64,000 bases of DNA from Pseudomonas brenneri (lineage in GTDB: Bacteria > Pseudomonadota > Gammaproteobacteria > Pseudomonadales > Pseudomonadaceae), in the NCBI RefSeq assembly GCF_007858285.1, contig NZ_VFIL01000004.1:248001-312000 (forward strand), given 5' to 3'. Numbering within the stretch: the stretch's first letter is position 1; every line of letters begins with the position of its first letter. The translations under genes and the position numbers were made by a program. This document shows, piece by piece, positions 45,397 to 52,753 of the stretch. The notes beneath the pieces were generated by a model. The model saw nothing but the letters and a program-made list of their open reading frames with translations. It did no database searches and was not told the DNA's origin.

Positions 45397-45894
45397 ATGG
45401 ATACCAAGGCCAACGGACCCCACTCCTCCCCTGCGCTGGATCGCATTGATGAAGCCATCATCGATGTCCTGCGCCATCAGGGGCGTATCACCTACGAAAA
45501 GCTCTCTTCGCTGGTGCATCTGACGCCCAGGCCCTGCCTGGAACGGGTGCGCAAGCTGGAGCGACGCGGGGTGATTCGTGGCTATGGCGCGATCATCGAT
45601 GTGCAGATGGTCTCGCCGGGGTTGTCGCTGCTGGTGCTGGTGGCCCTGTCCAACCAGAGCGGGCGCTCGGCGCAAAAGGCCTTCGAAGCCTGCGTCAAGG
45701 CGTGCCCGCAGGTGTTCGAATGCCAGTTGATCAGCGGGCCGTTCGACTACAGCCTGCGCATGCGTTGCCGGGACATGGAGCACTACCGCGTGTTGACGGA
45801 AACCTGGTTGAACAATGACGAGCTGCACATTGATAAATTGGTGGCACATCCGGAGTTGGCGGTGGTGAAAAACACCGCGACTGAGTTGGCCTAA
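45397..45894 (+). CDS. Lrp/AsnC-family transcriptional regulator
   Basis: A 165-residue (from ATG 45397) feast/famine regulator with helix-turn-helix ITYEKLSSLVHLTPRPCLERVRKLERRGVI and a C-terminal RAM domain. A GTG at 45379 overlapping the ATPase stop (GTGA) would add six residues and allow coupling; neither start has a strong ribosome site. It closes the transporter operon and probably regulates the ctlX-ocd and transporter genes in response to an amino acid such as ornithine or citrulline; this is inferred from position. Confidence 0.87.
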   Translation: MDTKANGPHSSPALDRIDEAIIDVLRHQGRITYEKLSSLVHLTPRPCLERVRKLERRGVIRGYGAIIDVQMVSPGLSLLVLVALSNQSGRSAQKAFEACVKACPQVFECQLISGPFDYSLRMRCRDMEHYRVLTETWLNNDELHIDKLVAHPELAVVKNTATELA

Positions 45895-45924
45895 TCACCA
45901 CCCCCTGACACAACAGAGATCAAC

Positions 45925-45964
45925 TGTGGGAGCAAGCCAGCTCCCACACAAGCCCGCTCCCACA
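45925..45964. repeat. REP arm fragments
   Basis: CTGTGGGAGCAAGCCAGCTCCCACA forms a short hairpin, followed by a third arm piece AGCCCGCTCCCACA. They lie between the convergent Lrp-type and DUF4130 genes, whose stop codon is immediately adjacent. Confidence 0.75.
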
Positions 45965-45965
45965 T

Positions 45966-46799
45966 TTAACTGTGCCCGCTTGATATTTTCTTACCTCGCC
46001 GAGCCGCCACGAGGCTCGCCTGTCCATCCCGCTGCTTCCCCGTCCGCGCCTCGCTGATCAACCCCGGTATCAACTTGCCCTCCGGCAGATTCTTCCAGAA
46101 CCGGCTCGGCAAGTGCCCTTCCATGACCTTGGGATTCAACCGCGCCGGGTTGAAGATATGGCTGTAGTAGGTCAGCCACATGGCACTGTGTGGATCCTCG
46201 ACATTCCGTGCCAATTGCTGCCATTGCTCCGGGCACTGGCGTTGATGAATCAACTGCTCACCGTCGTAATACACCCCATCCAGTGGCGTGGCGATCATCC
46301 AGCGATGACGGCCCATGCGCCCGACAAAGTGCTGGCTGGCGCTGTGCAGGATATCGTGGGCCGGCTCATGCCACGCCACGTACTCCGGCATCTGCGGGCC
46401 CACTGCCGCCGGCAGGGCGATAAAGCGCACAAACGCATGCAGGTGGTGGGCTTCGCGTCGTACCTGCTTGATCCGTCGTTGCAGTTCGCTGCCCAGTTGA
46501 TCCCCCGCCATCATCGCCGTGCGGTCGCCATGGCTGACACGCCACAGCACTTCGTACAGCAGGCTCCAGCGTTGTTCGCCGTGGTAACAGGCGGCACTTT
46601 CCAGCAGCTCCAGCAGGGCCTTGGGAATACGCGCCTGGAACGGGCCATTGTGGGTCGGATAGTGCTCATCGGTGGCGAACAGGTCGGCCACTTCCACTTC
46701 GCCCCAACTCACATGGCTGGGGTCGATCTGATGGCTGAGCAACCAGCGCGCCTGCTCGCGCCAGGTGCTGAACAGGTTGTCGCACTCCAGGCTGATCAT
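45966..46799 (-). CDS. DUF4130 protein, partner of the radical SAM protein (TIGR03915-like)
   Basis: A 277-residue protein of the DUF4130 family, typically encoded next to a radical SAM protein and in some bacteria fused to a uracil-DNA glycosylase domain. Visible family segments are YHGEQRWSLLYEVLWR, HHLHAFVRFIALP, YVAWHEPAHDIL and NPARLNPKVMEGHLP. There is no C-terminal glycosylase domain here; the tail is basic (ARRGKKISSGHS). The start at 46799 forms an ATGA overlap with the radical SAM gene; ATG 46805 is the alternative. Probably cotranscribed from the LexA-controlled promoter. Biochemical role unknown; nucleic-acid repair inferred. Confidence 0.85.
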   Translation of the reverse strand: MISLECDNLFSTWREQARWLLSHQIDPSHVSWGEVEVADLFATDEHYPTHNGPFQARIPKALLELLESAACYHGEQRWSLLYEVLWRVSHGDRTAMMAGDQLGSELQRRIKQVRREAHHLHAFVRFIALPAAVGPQMPEYVAWHEPAHDILHSASQHFVGRMGRHRWMIATPLDGVYYDGEQLIHQRQCPEQWQQLARNVEDPHSAMWLTYYSHIFNPARLNPKVMEGHLPSRFWKNLPEGKLIPGLISEARTGKQRDGQASLVAARRGKKISSGHS

Positions 46800-48016
46800 C
46801 CCCATAACCCCATCTGTTGCGGTTGCGGACGATCACGCAGTTGCTCGCGCAACAGCACGCTGGTGCTTTCGGCCTGCTGGGGATGGTAGTCACTGGTGAT
46901 GAAAAACGGCTTGGCCTTGGTCAGCACGCAGCGCATGCGCGCCAGGTCCTCAAAGCGGATCTTGCGTTGCCGGCGCAGTTCCACCAGACGCTCGGTGGTG
47001 CGCAGGCCAATCCCCGGGATACGCGCGATCAAGGTCGCCTCGGCACGGTTCAGGTCCAGCGGGAACACCTCGCGATGCTCCAGGGCCCAGGCCAGCTTGG
47101 GGTCGATATCCAGCGCCAGATCCCCCGGCCCCGCGAACAGTTCATTGGCGCGAAAACCATAACTGCGCAGCAGGAAATCCGCTTGATACAAGCGGTGCTC
47201 ACGCATCAACGGCGGCGCCGCCAGAGGCACGCTTTTCGGGCTATTGGGAATCGGGCTGAACGCCGAGTAATAGACCCGGCGCAACTTGAAGTTGCCATAC
47301 AACGCCTCGGCGCCGTGGAGGATGGTGCTGTCGTCCGTGTCATCGGCACCGACAATCATCTGCGTGCTTTGCCCCGCTGGCGCAAAACGCGGTGCACGGG
47401 GTTCGTTGAGCACGGTTTGCTCGCCGGTGAAAATCGTCTGCATCGCCTGCTTGATCGAGCCGATCTGCTTTTCCGGCGCTAGGATCTGCAGGCTTTTATC
47501 GGTGGGCAGTTCAATGTTCACGCTCAAGCGATCGGCGTAACGCCCGGCCTCGGCAATCAATGCAGGATCCGCTTCGGGAATGGTCTTGAGGTGGATATAA
47601 CCGCGAAAGTCATGCACCTCGCGCAGCAACTTGGCGACCCGTACCAGTTGCTCCATGGTGTAGTCCGCCGAACGGATGATCCCCGAACTGAGAAACAACC
47701 CGCTGACACAATTGCGTCGATAGAAGTCCAGGGTCAGCGTCACCACCTCCTCCGGGCTGAACCGCGCACGGGGCACGTCGCTGGAGCGGCGGTTGACGCA
47801 GTATTGGCAGTCGTAGAGGCAGAAATTGGTCAGCAATACCTTGAGCAACGACACACAGCGCCCGTCCGGGGTGTAGCTGTGACAGATGCCCATACCGTCG
47901 GTCGAGCCCAGCCCCGCCTTGCCCTCGGAACTGCGCTTGGGCGCACCGCTGCTGGCGCATGACGCGTCGTACTTGGCGGCATCGGCGAGGATGCTGAGTT
48001 TTTCGATCAACTGCAT
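46796..48016 (-). CDS. Putative DNA modification/repair radical SAM protein (TIGR03916-like)
   Basis: A 406-residue radical SAM enzyme. The 4Fe-4S motif CxxxCxxC is C66, C70 and C73 (FCLYDCQYC). Further cysteines at 20, 45 and 54 could bind another cluster or a zinc. A helix-hairpin-helix-like stretch, ARIPGIGLRTTERLVELRRQ, lies in the C-terminal quarter and suggests nucleic-acid contact. The gene begins 14 bases after a perfect LexA box, and overlaps the DUF4130 gene. The family is named for its linkage to repair genes, but its reaction is not known to me. SOS control is a strong inference from the box. Confidence 0.88.
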   Translation of the reverse strand: MQLIEKLSILADAAKYDASCASSGAPKRSSEGKAGLGSTDGMGICHSYTPDGRCVSLLKVLLTNFCLYDCQYCVNRRSSDVPRARFSPEEVVTLTLDFYRRNCVSGLFLSSGIIRSADYTMEQLVRVAKLLREVHDFRGYIHLKTIPEADPALIAEAGRYADRLSVNIELPTDKSLQILAPEKQIGSIKQAMQTIFTGEQTVLNEPRAPRFAPAGQSTQMIVGADDTDDSTILHGAEALYGNFKLRRVYYSAFSPIPNSPKSVPLAAPPLMREHRLYQADFLLRSYGFRANELFAGPGDLALDIDPKLAWALEHREVFPLDLNRAEATLIARIPGIGLRTTERLVELRRQRKIRFEDLARMRCVLTKAKPFFITSDYHPQQAESTSVLLREQLRDRPQPQQMGLWG

Positions 48017-48030
48017 GGCGGGCTACCAAA

Positions 48031-48050
48031 TACTGTATTTTTATACAGTA
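48031..48050 (-). promoter_or_regulatory. LexA (SOS) box of the radical SAM/DUF4130 operon
   Basis: TACTGTATTTTTATACAGTA is a perfect CTGT-N8-ACAG LexA site with extended TA...TA symmetry, 14 bases upstream of the radical SAM start codon. At this position LexA would block the promoter or transcription start. Confidence 0.88.
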
Positions 48051-48128
48051 TCAGCAGCAGCACCCGCCATTCAAGGGGAGACAGGCGAACGGTAGGACAA
48101 ATCACTGTAGGAGTCGGGTCTTGGACCT

Positions 48129-48473
48129 TCAATCATCGCGCGTCAGCACTTCCAGCAACTCGATCTCAAAATGCAGATTGCTATGGGGCTTTATATGTGC
48201 ACCCATCGCCCGCTCGCCATAGGCCAGATGCGCCGGTACAAACAGCTTGCGCACACCACCGACCTGCATGCCCATCAAGCCCTGGTCCCAACCCTTAATC
48301 ACTCGACCGGTACCGATCACACATTGGAACGGCTTGCCCCGCTCCCAGGAGGAATCAAACACCGTACCGTCTTCCAGGGTGCCGGTGTATTGGGTGGTGA
48401 TCAGCGCCCCCTTGACCACGGTTTTTCCGTCGCCTTGGCGCAGGTCGGTGATTTGCAGTTCTTCGTTGCTCAT
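48129..48473 (-). CDS. FKBP-type peptidyl-prolyl cis-trans isomerase
   Basis: A 114-residue single-domain FKBP. Family residues are visible: TTQYTGTLEDGTVFDSSW, the GRVIKGWDQGLMGMQVGG active-site loop, LAYGERAMG and the C-terminal FEIELLEV strand. There is no signal peptide, so it is cytosolic. It stands alone: the SOS operon is upstream on the same strand but reads toward lower coordinates, and the nitrilase gene diverges on the other side. Close to the usual 108-115 residues for minimal FKBPs. Confidence 0.93.
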   Translation of the reverse strand: MSNEELQITDLRQGDGKTVVKGALITTQYTGTLEDGTVFDSSWERGKPFQCVIGTGRVIKGWDQGLMGMQVGGVRKLFVPAHLAYGERAMGAHIKPHSNLHFEIELLEVLTRDD

Positions 48474-48654
48474 GGGGGTCTCGTTGGGTTCATACAGGCT
48501 GGCTTTTTCCCAGAATCAAGCGCCTTTGGCAAGCGCCCTCTAAAGGATCCAGGCTACAGCTCAGCCAGAAGCATCTGACTTAACCTCACCCATTTTTTCC
48601 CCTCTTATGAAAAACCAACCACCCCGGTTGCATAACAATAAGAGGTCACCCGCA

Positions 48655-49542
48655 ATGAGCGAACCAACAAGCCCTGTCCGCGTCGCTGTCGTGCAGTTCG
48701 CCCCCCAGGTCGGCCTGGATAACCGCGAAAGAAATCTACGCCACAGCCTGGCGTTGGCCGCCGAGGCCGTCAACGGTGGGGCTAACCTGATCGTACTGCC
48801 CGAGTTGTCGAACTGCGGCTATTTCTTCAGCAGTCGCCAGGATGCATTCGAGCATGCCGAGGTCATTCCAGGCGGCGCCAGTGTGCAGGCCTGGATGGCG
48901 TTTGCCGCCACGCACCAGGTGTATCTGGTGACGGGCCTGAATGAGATCGATGGCCGGCAACTGTTTAATACCGCGGTATTGCTGGGGCCGGATGGGTTGA
49001 TCGGCAAATACCGCAAGGCTCATCTGTGGAACCTGGAAAAACTCTGGTTCACCCCCGGCAACCTGGGGTTTCCGGTGTTTGAAACACCTATCGGGCGGAT
49101 TGGCCTGTTGATCTGCTGGGATATCTGGTTCCCGGAAGTACCACGCATCCTCAGCCAACAAGGCGCCGACATTATTTGCAGCCTCAACAACTGGGTGTGG
49201 ACACCGCCGCCGCTGTTCGATGAGGCAGGCAAATGCATGGCGTCCTATCTGACCATGACTGCGGCACACGTCAACAACGTGTTCATCGCCGCCGCCAGCC
49301 GTATCGGTGAGGAGCGCGACGCGCGCTACCTGGGCTGCTCGTTGATTGCCGGGACCAATGGCTGGCCCATCGGCAAAGTGGCGTCAGCTGATCGCCAGGA
49401 AATTCTGTTCGCCGATATCGACCTGACCAGTGCCCGCAGTGCGCCGATCTGGAACAGCCTCAATGACCTGCAACGTGACCGGCGCAATGATCTTTACGAT
49501 CAGATGCTCGGGTATTCCCAACACCCCGCCCTGCCACGCTAA
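48655..49542 (+). CDS. Nitrilase-superfamily carbon-nitrogen hydrolase
   Basis: A 295-residue C-N hydrolase with the complete catalytic triad E50 (LIVLPELSN), K121 (GKYRKAHLW) and C154 (LLICWDIWFPE). The CWDIWFPE surround and overall length suit amidases of the beta-alanine synthase/N-carbamoyl branch rather than true nitrilases, but I cannot name the substrate. ATG 48655 follows AGAGG at nine bases; a longer frame from 48607 is less likely. A membrane protein gene starts 14 bases after its stop, so the two are likely a functional pair. Cytosolic. Confidence 0.85.
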   Translation: MSEPTSPVRVAVVQFAPQVGLDNRERNLRHSLALAAEAVNGGANLIVLPELSNCGYFFSSRQDAFEHAEVIPGGASVQAWMAFAATHQVYLVTGLNEIDGRQLFNTAVLLGPDGLIGKYRKAHLWNLEKLWFTPGNLGFPVFETPIGRIGLLICWDIWFPEVPRILSQQGADIICSLNNWVWTPPPLFDEAGKCMASYLTMTAAHVNNVFIAAASRIGEERDARYLGCSLIAGTNGWPIGKVASADRQEILFADIDLTSARSAPIWNSLNDLQRDRRNDLYDQMLGYSQHPALPR

Positions 49543-49556
49543 AAGGACGGTGGATC

Positions 49557-50726
49557 ATGGAAAACCTGTTCCTGAAACCCGGCACCGAACGATCATCGGT
49601 CGATAAGGCGGTCATCACACTAGGGCTCATCAGCGCCTTGCTGATCCTCTGGATTGCATTCACACACCCAGACTCCTGGCCCGGCTACAACGATATGGTG
49701 GAGGGCTTTCCGGAGCCCATCGCCTGGCTACGCTGGGTAGTGGGGGATATCAGCGAGGTGGCCTTCTACAAACATGAACTGGCCTCCCTCGGTTTGTTGG
49801 CGGGTGCATACCTGGCCTGGTGGGCCAGCCGAACCGGCAAGCGCTGGCAGGGTTTTGCGATTTGCTACGGCAGTGGGTTATGGCCGTGGCTGGTAACCAG
49901 TTCCCTGCTGGGCCTGCTGCTGAGTAACCTGCTGTGGGGGTGGACGGTCACCGCCGCTACCTGGCAGCCGACCTTTGCGGCGTTTGTGTCATTGCCGGCG
50001 GCAATGGTGCTGATGTTTGGCGGCGGCTGGAAGGTCACGCTCAACGGCGCGTTGCTGGGTGCGCTACTGGTCACGCCAACGTGCTTGCTGATCGTCAATT
50101 TTGTCTGTGTCCCGCTGGGTTTGCCTGTCGTGATTGGCAACGTACTGGGCATGGCGGTGGGCAGCGTGATTGCCTTTGTAGTGTGCCGACGCGTACCGGT
50201 GCTGGTGCGTTCCGGCTATATCGCCCCGCCCAGGCCGGCCCCGGCCAAGCCACCGTCTTATGGCGTGGCCTGGAGCCTGCGCAGGGTGTTGGCTGATTTT
50301 TCCGAAGCGCCGTTTTTCGGTAATGAGTGGGCCAGCCTCGGCCTGCTGGCCGGGGTCATGCTGGCGTATGCCTTGAACCCCGTGAGCGCCGCCTATGGCT
50401 CGGGATTGGTGCTGCAACTGGTCGGCGCCCAGGCGCTGACTTCGGCACTGGGCGTGGTGATCTGGCGCAGCCAGTGGATCAAGCGCGGTTGGTATCCCAC
50501 CTATGTGCCGTTGGTGTCGGTCGTGCCAGCGGCAGTGCTGACCCATGGCGGCAGTTGGATGGTGATCGGCTCAAGTGCATTGCTCGGGGCGCTGGTTGCG
50601 CCGCCATTGGCCTGCGCAATTGCAGGACGGATGCCGGCGCACTTTCATCCTTACATCGGCAATGTGATTTCGATGGCGCTGAGCACCTTGTTGATTGTGC
50701 CTTTGGTTGGAAGATTGGTCGCGTAA
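49557..50726 (+). CDS. Internally duplicated polytopic membrane protein
   Basis: A 389-residue inner-membrane protein I do not recognise. About ten hydrophobic segments fall into two related halves: SEVAFYKHELASLGLLAG, YGSGL, GGGWKVTLNGALLGALL and GNVLGMAVGSVIAF in the first match SEAPFFGNEWASLGLLAG, YGSGL, GGSWMVIGSSALLGALV and GNVISMALSTLLIV in the second. Such pseudo-two-fold design is typical of transporters. A Pro-rich linker (PRPAPAKPP) joins the halves. It is 14 bases downstream of the hydrolase gene and ends at a strong hairpin, so a two-gene operon. Transport of the hydrolase substrate or product is inferred. Confidence 0.75.
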   Translation: MENLFLKPGTERSSVDKAVITLGLISALLILWIAFTHPDSWPGYNDMVEGFPEPIAWLRWVVGDISEVAFYKHELASLGLLAGAYLAWWASRTGKRWQGFAICYGSGLWPWLVTSSLLGLLLSNLLWGWTVTAATWQPTFAAFVSLPAAMVLMFGGGWKVTLNGALLGALLVTPTCLLIVNFVCVPLGLPVVIGNVLGMAVGSVIAFVVCRRVPVLVRSGYIAPPRPAPAKPPSYGVAWSLRRVLADFSEAPFFGNEWASLGLLAGVMLAYALNPVSAAYGSGLVLQLVGAQALTSALGVVIWRSQWIKRGWYPTYVPLVSVVPAAVLTHGGSWMVIGSSALLGALVAPPLACAIAGRMPAHFHPYIGNVISMALSTLLIVPLVGRLVA

Positions 50727-50730
50727 ACAC

Positions 50731-50759
50731 GCGGGTAAGGCCCATGAGCCTTACCCGCG
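50731..50759. terminator. Bidirectional hairpin terminator
   Basis: GCGGGTAAGGC and GCCTTACCCGC pair perfectly around a six-base loop, five bases after the membrane-protein stop and just before the convergent lipoprotein stop. No long T-tract on either strand. Confidence 0.75.
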
Positions 50760-50764
50760 CTCAC

Positions 50765-51391
50765 TCACAACCACCGCCAAAACCGGCTCCAGAACCCCCG
50801 CTCCAGGTCCGCCTTGCACCCCGCATATTGGCGTGCATACATATCGGAGCGGGCCTTGACCTTGCCGGCAACCGGCAACAGCCACGCCTTGCTGGCATAG
50901 GTGCGGTTACGGTAACCGCCCCAGCCTTCGTGGTAGTTCAGGTATTGGCCATAGGCGTCATATTTGTACACGCCGTTGATGGTGGCGGTCTTGTCCATGT
51001 ACCAACCGACAAAGTCGATGGCATCGTCGAAGTCCTGGCGGCTGGCCCAGTTGCGGCCGGTGCTTTTCTGGTAGTCGCCCCACACTTCATCCTTGGCCTG
51101 GGCGTAGCCGGCGGCGGTGCTGACACGGCCCCAGGGAATGATCCACAACAGGTATTTGCGCGGGGTCTTGGCGTTCTGCCGGAAGCCCGACTCCTGATAC
51201 ATGATGGCAAACGGCACCTGGATCGGCACACCCCAGCGCTTCTGGGTGACTTTGGCCGCGTCGTACCAGTCATCCTTTTCGCGGAAGATGCCACAGATGT
51301 CATTGGGCGTGCGTGGCGGTGAAGTGCCGCACGCTGCCAGCAGGAGGGTGAGTAACAGCAGGGTTGTGGTTTTTAGCAGGGTCAAAAGCAT
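50765..51391 (-). CDS. SLT-domain (lytic transglycosylase-like) lipoprotein
   Basis: A 208-residue envelope protein. The lipobox LLAAC with C21 marks lipoprotein processing. The lysozyme-like SLT fold is suggested by E67 in IMYQESGF, the catalytic-glutamate motif, followed by AAGYAQAKDEVW and a late NYHEGWGGYRN. It would cleave or bind peptidoglycan at the inner face of the outer membrane. Mature residue 2 is Gly, which favours outer-membrane sorting. Stands alone between convergent and same-strand neighbours; no partner evident. Confidence 0.85.
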   Translation of the reverse strand: MLLTLLKTTTLLLLTLLLAACGTSPPRTPNDICGIFREKDDWYDAAKVTQKRWGVPIQVPFAIMYQESGFRQNAKTPRKYLLWIIPWGRVSTAAGYAQAKDEVWGDYQKSTGRNWASRQDFDDAIDFVGWYMDKTATINGVYKYDAYGQYLNYHEGWGGYRNRTYASKAWLLPVAGKVKARSDMYARQYAGCKADLERGFWSRFWRWL

Positions 51392-51472
51392 ACCTTTGCG
51401 TGATGCGCGTAAAAGGTCGACAGTTTACGCGCTCACGCAAGGTGATGCCGCTAAGACATCAATTGGCCTTGA

Positions 51473-52441
51473 TCAAGCCATTGGCACTTTACGAGTCGAA
51501 ATGGCCAGGCGCCCCATACCAAAGCTCAATGCAGCCCCCAACAGCAACATCAGCAATGTGCTCCAGGCCGCGCGGGACAGTTGCTTAGCCGCGATTTCAC
51601 CGGCTTCGCGGGCCTTTTGTTCAGCTTGGGCCTTGAGCTCTTCGACTTTCTGCACGGCCTGCTGATATGCCTGGGCATAGTTCTCGACAATCTGGCTGGC
51701 CTCGGCCTGGCTCTTGCCGGTGCGGGCCGCGACAATGTTGACCAGCGCTTCTTTGTCCGCCGCATTCAACGCAGGCTCACCGGAAGCCTTGACGCGCTCG
51801 AACCATTGCTTGAGTTCGGTCGCAGCCTGGGCCGGGTCGGTTGCTGCATCGGTGGCCGATTGCTTGCCATCAGCACCAATCTGCTCGGCTTTCTGCTCGA
51901 CCGTGGCCGGATCCAGCTCAGCCTTGCCGCTTTGCTTGAGCAAGGTGTCGAGTTCGCCCTGCAAGCTGTCCCAATCCAGGCTGATGCCCTTTTCGTTCAA
52001 CTGCTGCTTGACGCTGTCGCTGATACCCGGCGCCACGGCGGCAATCCCGCTGCCCGCCGCCGACAGGCCTTTACCTACGACATTGCCCGCTGCGCCGACA
52101 ACGCTGGTGGCCAACGCCGCCAGCAGCCAGGTGGTCAGCAAGGTGGTGATGGTCCAGCTCAGGATGCCATGCAGGCCACCGCGATCCGGGGCCGTGCGCC
52201 CGGCAACGAAGGCACCCACGCCAATCGCCAGCAGCGTGGAGACAAACAGCCAGATACCAGCGCCGGTACCAAAGCCACTCAACGGGTTACCGGCCTGCAT
52301 CGCGTCGACCGCGCTGGCGCCGATGGCGGTGCCCAGTACGCTCAGTACCAGAGAGGTCACCAGGGCAATTGCACTACCGGCCAGTACCGAGCCCCAAGAC
52401 ACGCGAAACGGCGAACGGTTGGTTTCATAGAGGGTGGTCAT
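51473..52441 (-). CDS. Membrane protein with N-terminal TM bundle and coiled-coil domain
   Basis: A 322-residue protein without a clear named function. The N-terminal about 130 residues hold three or four glycine/alanine-rich TM segments (SVLAGSAIALVTSLVLSVLG, IWLFVSTLLAIGVGAFVAG, ITTLLTTWLLAALATSVVG). A charged Ala/Glu/Lys/Gln-rich helical region of about 160 residues follows, then a last TM (WSTLLMLLLGAALSFGMG). Related to the loosely described TIGR04086/PhnA-like membrane proteins, by impression only. Its promoter region has a 21-bp palindrome 79 bases upstream that recurs before csbD, so it is likely controlled by the divergent PAS-LuxR regulator and may be an envelope stress protein. Confidence 0.7.
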   Translation of the reverse strand: MTTLYETNRSPFRVSWGSVLAGSAIALVTSLVLSVLGTAIGASAVDAMQAGNPLSGFGTGAGIWLFVSTLLAIGVGAFVAGRTAPDRGGLHGILSWTITTLLTTWLLAALATSVVGAAGNVVGKGLSAAGSGIAAVAPGISDSVKQQLNEKGISLDWDSLQGELDTLLKQSGKAELDPATVEQKAEQIGADGKQSATDAATDPAQAATELKQWFERVKASGEPALNAADKEALVNIVAARTGKSQAEASQIVENYAQAYQQAVQKVEELKAQAEQKAREAGEIAAKQLSRAAWSTLLMLLLGAALSFGMGRLAISTRKVPMA

Positions 52442-52509
52442 GATCGATCCTTGGACAAATGAGTAGGCCTTCAGTGTGTCCAGGTCGGTGGCTGCGGTCT
52501 CGGCACAAT

Positions 52510-52530
52510 TGCACTAGGTACACTGGTGCA
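52510..52530. promoter_or_regulatory. Candidate operator 1 of the PAS-LuxR regulator
   Basis: A 21-bp inverted repeat with half-sites TGCACTAG and CTGGTGCA around GTACA, seven of eight half-site bases symmetric. The same sequence class occurs at 54259-54279, and both are followed by TTCGC. Confidence 0.7.
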
Positions 52531-52613
52531 TTCGCACCCTGCCAGGGTGATTGGCTCTGCACTATGCTCAGGCTCTGTTGTCGTACTCCACATGTGCCAG
52601 ACACGCCCTGTTT

Positions 52614-52714
52614 TGTAGGCGCGAGCTTGCTCGCGAAGAACCTGAGGGCGCCGCGTTCTTCCAGGGCGCGCGCGTTACCGTTGGAGACCTTCGCGAGCAA
52701 GCTCGCGCCTACAG
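52614..52714. repeat. REP doublet, GTAGGCGCGAGCTTGCTCGC type
   Basis: Inverted arms TGTAGGCGCGAGCTTGCTCG and complement, with a spacer of about 55 bases. It lies upstream of the PAS-LuxR gene, inside its presumed leader or promoter, which is unusual for REPs that mostly follow genes. Confidence 0.9.
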
Positions 52715-52753
52715 GAGACACGGTTGTCCTTACCTACCCATTTTGGAGAAACC

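Larger units (their letters stand above)
52442..52753. promoter_or_regulatory. Divergent control region of the membrane protein and PAS-LuxR genes
   Basis: A 312-base gap. It holds the 21-bp palindrome at 52510-52530, an adjoining inverted pair GGTGC-ATTC-GCACC at 52526-52539, and a REP doublet (52614-52714) close to the regulator start. The regulator ATG has GGAG five bases upstream. No further gene is apparent. Confidence 0.6.
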
